From Planococcus maritimus (GTDB lineage: Bacteria; Bacillota; Bacilli; Bacillales_A; Planococcaceae), in the NCBI RefSeq assembly GCF_001592825.1, contig NZ_LTZG01000001.1, positions 372,001 to 436,000 of the forward strand: a stretch of DNA of 64,000 bases, given 5' to 3'. Positions within the stretch are counted from its first letter, which is position 1. Each line of letters opens with the position of its first letter. Of the stretch, positions 59,959 to 64,000 are shown one piece after another. Position numbers and translations under genes: made by a program. The notes under the pieces were generated by a model. That model had not been told where the DNA came from. It did no database searches and was given only the letters and a program-made list of their open reading frames with translations.

Positions 59959-61041
59959 TTACTCTTCAATTTTCAAGCTCATCAAATATGCAGCAAGTGC
60001 ATCGAGCTCTTGATCAGAGAATGCTTCTCCGTTGTTAATCTCTTCTGGATTAGGCATCAAGTTGCCTGGTTTGTATTGCTGTGGATCAGCAATCCAGTTT
60101 TTCAATGTTTCTTCGTCATGTTCCATAAAACCGGCGATTGTCGTACGGTCGCCAAATGTTGCTAGGTTCGGACCTACACCAGTAGCTGCTCCTGCAGCAT
60201 TAGTGGCGTGGCAAGCAATACAGCTTTGCTCAAAGATTTCTTGTCCTTCTTGAGCAAGAGCTTCAGAAGGAGCTTCTTGTTCTTCTTGCATTGCCGCTAC
60301 CCATGCATCAAAGTCTTCGCGGTTAAGCGTTTTGACTTTGAAATCCATCAACGCGTGGGACGGTCCACAAAGCTCGGCACATTTACCGAAGTAAACGCCT
60401 TCTTCAAGTTCTGAAGATTCTTTATCGAATTCCAAATAGAAGGTGTTGACGTTTTCAGGGTTGACGTCGAGTTTACCGCCAACAGAAGGGATCCAGAACG
60501 AGTGCTTAACGTCTGCCGCAATCAAATTGAAGTAGACGCGCTCGCCAGTCGGGACGACCAGTTCCTGTGCAGTGCGAATTTCCTGTTCAGGATATTCGAA
60601 CTCCCACCAGTAAAGCTTACCGGTTACGTTAACGGTCAAGTTCTCAGCGACTCCCTCTTCGTCCTGTGCGTCCATCGCTGTGACATCAGCCAGGTCGAAT
60701 GTAGCGTAGACCGTCGGAACAGCGAGGATCAAAAGCAAGACAATCGGAATCGCTGTCCAGATAAACTCAAGACGCGCGCTTCCTTCAACTTGTTCAGGAA
60801 TCATGTCCTCCCCTACTTTTGAACGGCGGAATTTCACAATTGCCAATACATAGATGATTGTAACGACGATGATAACGAATAACATGACAATGGATGACAA
60901 AATCAGCAAGTTGAACTGATCTTGGGCAACCTTACCAGCCGGTATCAGCGTCGAAATCTCTTCGCGCCCGCAGCCTGAAAGAAAAACAAGCAATGCGGTC
61001 ATCAAAGCGAAAAGGCGCCATTTCTTAGGTCCTTTCATCAT
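59959..61041 (-). CDS. ctaC: Cytochrome c oxidase subunit II with fused cytochrome c domain
   Basis: Lipoprotein subunit that receives electrons from quinol-derived cytochrome c and passes them through CuA. The 360-residue chain has a lipobox LSGC (Cys24), two membrane segments (about 44-66 and 92-112), a CuA domain with VKHSFWIPS and the CAELCGPSHALM ligand cluster, and a C-terminal cytochrome c domain with haem motif CIACH and axial Met near NLMPNP. The fusion defines a caa3 oxidase. Confidence 0.96.
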   Translation of the reverse strand: MMKGPKKWRLFALMTALLVFLSGCGREEISTLIPAGKVAQDQFNLLILSSIVMLFVIIVVTIIYVLAIVKFRRSKVGEDMIPEQVEGSARLEFIWTAIPIVLLLILAVPTVYATFDLADVTAMDAQDEEGVAENLTVNVTGKLYWWEFEYPEQEIRTAQELVVPTGERVYFNLIAADVKHSFWIPSVGGKLDVNPENVNTFYLEFDKESSELEEGVYFGKCAELCGPSHALMDFKVKTLNREDFDAWVAAMQEEQEAPSEALAQEGQEIFEQSCIACHATNAAGAATGVGPNLATFGDRTTIAGFMEHDEETLKNWIADPQQYKPGNLMPNPEEINNGEAFSDQELDALAAYLMSLKIEE

Positions 61042-61096
61042 AGCTTTTCATACCCCTCTCTGAATAAAATATCTTACAGTTAAGTAAAAGTGAAAT

Positions 61097-62014
61097 TTAG
61101 ACGAATACTGCGAAAATGATCATCGAGACAAATAGAATCGTCATATAATTCAACGAATAGATGAACATTTTCTTCGCCCATTTCAAATCATCAGCTGCTT
61201 TGAAGCCCTGGATTGCCAGTACGAGCCATCCGATATTCAACGCTGTAGCTAAGATGATAAAGCCTATCCCCAGTTCCATAAGCAGGAACGGTAAGGGGAA
61301 AAGCAGGAAAACCCATGCAAGCATCGATTTTTTTGTCCGGTGGAATCCTTTTACCACCGGAAGCATCGGAATATTTGCAGCCCGATACTCTTCCGTCCGT
61401 TTCATGGCAAGCGCATAAAAATGCGGAGGCTGCCAGATAAACATAATCAGAAACAGCGCCCAAGCGCCCGTGCCAAGCGTCGGCTCCACCGCAGCCCAGC
61501 CAATAAGTGGCGGAATTGCGCCGGAAATGCTGCCGACGATCGTGTTGCCGACATGCCGTCTCTTCGACCACATCGAATAGAGAACCACATAAGCCAGAAT
61601 GCCGGCGATTCCAAACAGACCTGCTGAAACAGAAGCGGAAAACAAAAAGAGTTCACCTATAACGATGAAAGAAATGGCGAGTGCCAAGACAGCGGATGGC
61701 TTGAACCTGCCCGTAACTGTCGGGCGGGCTCTTTTGCTAGCCATCAATGGGTCAATATCTGTGTCGATATAATTATTCATCGCCGCAGACCCCGCAATGA
61801 TCAATGCCGAACCGACGATGGTGTAGACGAGAATATCCATATGATCCAGGAAATTCTTATCCGAAAACTGGAAAGCGAGCCACAGTCCCGTAAAGACAGT
61901 AATTAAATTGGAGTTTACAATCCCAATCTTAATAAGTGCCAGAAAATCTTTAGTGAACGTGCTCGATTCTACAGCGTCAGTCGGTTCTGCAGGCAAAGAC
62001 CGGCCGTTTGACAT
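61097..62014 (-). CDS. ctaB: Protohaem IX farnesyltransferase (haem O synthase)
   Basis: Membrane prenyltransferase of the UbiA family that farnesylates haem B to haem O, the substrate of CtaA. The 305-residue product has about nine membrane segments and the Asp-rich NNYIDTDIDPLMASKRARPT region, plus YSMWSKRRHVGNTIVGSISGAIPPLIGW. The ATG at 62014 has AAAGGAGGG upstream. It heads the cta unit, divergent from ctaA. Confidence 0.96.
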   Translation of the reverse strand: MSNGRSLPAEPTDAVESSTFTKDFLALIKIGIVNSNLITVFTGLWLAFQFSDKNFLDHMDILVYTIVGSALIIAGSAAMNNYIDTDIDPLMASKRARPTVTGRFKPSAVLALAISFIVIGELFLFSASVSAGLFGIAGILAYVVLYSMWSKRRHVGNTIVGSISGAIPPLIGWAAVEPTLGTGAWALFLIMFIWQPPHFYALAMKRTEEYRAANIPMLPVVKGFHRTKKSMLAWVFLLFPLPFLLMELGIGFIILATALNIGWLVLAIQGFKAADDLKWAKKMFIYSLNYMTILFVSMIIFAVFV

Positions 62015-62360
62015 ATAACTCCCTCCTTTCAAAGTTGTAAGCATATTCCGCTAACCATAACTATATCTAAATTCCAGCTTCTTTTCTACATATTACTGAA
62101 ATTTCCTGATATAAATGATGATTTCACGCAATTGGTCTTACAAATATTCATCTCTAATCATACAGTAGCCCCCTCGTTATTTTAAGATAGAAAAAACGCT
62201 GTTTTTGAACAGTTTGTGAAGGTCGCCCTTAATATGTCCAATTCTTGAAAGTTTGAGCGAACGCCCATTTCTCGTTGTATTTTAAACGCAGTTTCGCTAT
62301 CATCGAGTATGCAGGTAATCGTTCATCTTAAAAGTTTTTCTAAAAAAAGTAGGTGGCATT
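62015..62360. promoter_or_regulatory. Divergent ctaB-ctaA control region
   Basis: A gene-free 346-base region. It holds a palindrome CTGTTTTTGAACAG (62199-62212) followed at once by TTTGTGAAG (62213-62221), which resembles the ResD-binding sequence TTTGTGAAT described for B. subtilis respiratory genes. Toward ctaA, TTGAGC and TGTATT occur 17 bases apart (about 62253-62281) as a weak promoter. Toward ctaB I see only a weak TAGAAA/TATAGT pair. Confidence 0.5.
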
Positions 62361-63278
62361 TTGAAAAGCAACATTTATATAAAAATATTTGGGGTTCTGG
62401 CATCTGTCGGCATGCTCCTCATCCTCCTCGGCGGGGCTTTGGTAACTAAAACCGACAGCGGGATGGGCTGCGGCCGCAACTGGCCTGACTGCAACGGCAA
62501 TTTAATTCCCCGCGAAATCACTCCTGAGGTGCTGATTGAGTTTTCTCACCGCTTGGTCACAGGTACGGTTGGTATTCTAATCGTGATTTTGGCTGTGTGG
62601 GCTTGGCGTAAGTTCGGCCATGTGCGCGAAACGAAGTTCCTCGCCTTTATGGCTGTCTTCTTTCTCGTGCTGCAGGCTTTGATCGGCGCTGCGCAAGTTC
62701 TTTGGGGTCAAGGTGATTTCATCTTAGCACTTCACTTCGGGATCTCACTCTTGTCGTTTGCTGCAGTTCTCCTGCTAACCTTGCTGATCTTTGAAGTCGA
62801 TCGCAAATTTGATGCAGACCGAGTGCAAATTGGCCGCAAATTGAAATTCCATACACTCGGCGTTGCGCTGTATTCGTATGTGGTTGTCTATACTGGTGCG
62901 CTTGTCCGGCATACGGAATCGAGCCTGATTTGCTCCGACTGGCCTTTATGCCGCAACGACCAATTCGCATTGCCTAGTAATATGTATGAATGGGTACAAA
63001 TGGGACACCGCTTTGCAGCTGCGCTCATCGTCATTTGGATCGGTGTGATTGCGCTCCATGCATACCGCCATTACCGCGACCAGCGGGTCATCTATTGGGG
63101 CTGGCTGATCGCCTTCGCGATCGTGCTTCTGCAAGCCACCTCGGGAATGCTCGTCGTCTTGACGAAATTAAACTTGGCAGTAGCCTTGCTCCATTCTTTG
63201 CTGATCTCAATGCTGTTCGGATTGTTGTGCTATATGGTCCTGCTCGTCTCTAGAAGCAAATTCATTAAATCCAAATAA
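62361..63278 (+). CDS. ctaA: Haem A synthase
   Basis: Membrane enzyme that oxidises the C8 methyl of haem O to a formyl group, giving haem A for CtaD. The 305-residue protein has eight membrane segments, with haem-ligand His in FSHRLVTGTVG, LALHFGISLLS, MGHRFAAAL and LLHSLLIS. Extracytoplasmic Cys pairs occur in GMGCGRNWPDCNG and SSLICSDWPLCRN, the arrangement of Bacillus-type CtaA. The start is TTG with AGGTGG upstream. Confidence 0.95.
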   Translation: MKSNIYIKIFGVLASVGMLLILLGGALVTKTDSGMGCGRNWPDCNGNLIPREITPEVLIEFSHRLVTGTVGILIVILAVWAWRKFGHVRETKFLAFMAVFFLVLQALIGAAQVLWGQGDFILALHFGISLLSFAAVLLLTLLIFEVDRKFDADRVQIGRKLKFHTLGVALYSYVVVYTGALVRHTESSLICSDWPLCRNDQFALPSNMYEWVQMGHRFAAALIVIWIGVIALHAYRHYRDQRVIYWGWLIAFAIVLLQATSGMLVVLTKLNLAVALLHSLLISMLFGLLCYMVLLVSRSKFIKSK

Positions 63279-63279
63279 A

Positions 63280-63312
63280 AAATCCGGTGCAATATGCACC
63301 GGATTTTTTTAT
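63280..63312. terminator. Bidirectional terminator between ctaA and pycA
   Basis: AAAAAATCCGGTGCA/TGCACCGGATTTTTT palindrome between convergent stops. Confidence 0.93.
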
Positions 63313-64000
63313 TGTTTGGCTTCCATTTCAATGAGCAAGTCGCCTGTTGAAATGCCGTCGCCCGCTGTTACATAGATGTCTTGGATTGTACCGTCGAATG
63401 GTGCTTGAACGGTGGTCTCCATCTTCATCGCTTCTGTGACCAGTAGGTGGTCGCCGCGTTTTACTTTCAAGCCTTTTTCACCAATTACTTTTAGGACCGT
63501 GCCAGGCATAGTCGCTGCAATATGGTTTTCTTTCGTCGGATCGGCTTTTGGTTTTGCTGCCGAATCGGTTTCAACTGTCATATCTTGAACACTTACTTCG
63601 CGCGGTTGGCCGTTTAATTCGAAATAGATGATGCGTGTACCATCTTTTTGTGGTTCGCCGATCGAAACAAGTTTAATCATCAAGGTCTTGCCTTTTTCGA
63701 TCTCTACTTCGATTTCTTCGCTCAGACGCATTCCGTAAAGAAACGTTAATGTATCAAGGACCGATACATTCCCAAAAGTTTTGTACATCGTGCTGTACTC
63801 TTCGAACACTTTTGGATATAAGGCATAAGCCAATACCTCGTGGCTCGTCACTGGACGTTGCAGGCGTTCGAACAAGGTCTCACGGATCGCGTCAAAATCA
63901 GCAGGTTCGAGCAGTTCGCCCGGACGTACCGTAATTGGCTCGCGTTCTTTCAAGATCACTTTCTGCAATTGCTCCGGGAACCCGCCATGCGGTTGCCCAA
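63309..64000 (-). CDS. pycA: Pyruvate carboxylase, C-terminal part (5' end outside window)
   Basis: Carboxylates pyruvate to oxaloacetate, replenishing the TCA cycle. The frame stays open to the window edge, so only the last ~230 of about 1150 residues are seen. The visible part starts in the PYC domain (GGFPEQLQKVILKERE) and ends in the biotinyl domain with TEAMKMETTVQAPFDGTI, whose Lys is biotinylated. pycA next to ctaA is standard in Bacillales. Confidence 0.95.
   Translation of the reverse strand, partial: GQPHGGFPEQLQKVILKEREPITVRPGELLEPADFDAIRETLFERLQRPVTSHEVLAYALYPKVFEEYSTMYKTFGNVSVLDTLTFLYGMRLSEEIEVEIEKGKTLMIKLVSIGEPQKDGTRIIYFELNGQPREVSVQDMTVETDSAAKPKADPTKENHIAATMPGTVLKVIGEKGLKVKRGDHLLVTEAMKMETTVQAPFDGTIQDIYVTAGDGISTGDLLIEMEAKQ

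Overview
The window is a conserved chromosomal block from a low-to-moderate GC Gram-positive of the Bacillales. Gene order follows the B. subtilis pycA-cta-ylb-mra/dcw-ileS-pyr-yloA-gmk-coaBC segment, read in reverse complement, so nearly everything is on the minus strand. Sporulation genes that normally sit in this segment are missing (spoIIGA-sigE-sigG after ftsZ, spoVD beside pbpB, spoVE before divIB, ylbJ after coaD). The division cluster is reduced in the Staphylococcus manner: no murE, murG, murB or ftsW. Bacillithiol (bshC), caa3 oxidase and DivIVA/SepF genes are present. Together this suggests a non-spore-forming member of the Planococcaceae/Caryophanaceae, such as Planococcus or Planomicrobium. 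This is inferred from synteny and protein character, not from 16S.

Layout. 1-2.4 kb: coaBC (3' end outside the window), rpoZ, gmk, remA. 2.4-7.7 kb: rqcH on the plus strand, then an accessory patch with an amino-acid ABC transporter lacking its ATPase, a VOC-fold protein and a D-serine ammonia-lyase. 7.8-19.4 kb: the complete pyrimidine operon pyrR-pyrP-pyrB-pyrC-carA-carB-pyrK-pyrD-pyrF-pyrE, with a consensus promoter and two PyrR-type attenuators. 19.4-25.4 kb: rluD-type synthase, lspA, ileS behind an isoleucine T-box, divIVA, ylmH. 25.5-38.9 kb: ylmG-sepF-ylmE, then the division and wall cluster mraZ-rsmH-ftsL-pbpB-mraY-murD-divIB-ylxW-ylxX-sbp-ftsA-ftsZ. 39-46.1 kb: bshC, a DUF3397 gene, a catalytically degenerate panE homologue, a three-gene biotin-dependent acyl-CoA carboxylase behind a consensus cre site, and a crotonase-family gene. 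46.2-55.5 kb: rpmF, ylbN, tmcAL, ylbL, coaD, rsmD, a small unknown gene, ylbG, a glycerophosphodiesterase, ylbF (ricF), a CAP-domain protein, a YugN-like gene and a YtvI-type permease. 55.5-63.3 kb: ctaM, ctaG-F-E-D-C-B and the divergent ctaA, a complete set for making and assembling a caa3-type cytochrome oxidase. The window ends in the 3' part of pycA.

I saw no tRNA, rRNA, CRISPR array, insertion sequence or prophage gene. I found no clearly novel multi-gene system. The most informative signals are regulatory or are active-site anomalies: three contiguous 10-bp repeats upstream of mraZ (a probable MraZ autoregulatory box), an unusual double terminator in the pyrR leader whose second hairpin is complementary to the PyrR-binding loop, a perfect cre site before the acyl-CoA carboxylase, a PanE homologue lacking its expected catalytic lysine, and a crotonase with Gln in place of a catalytic Glu.
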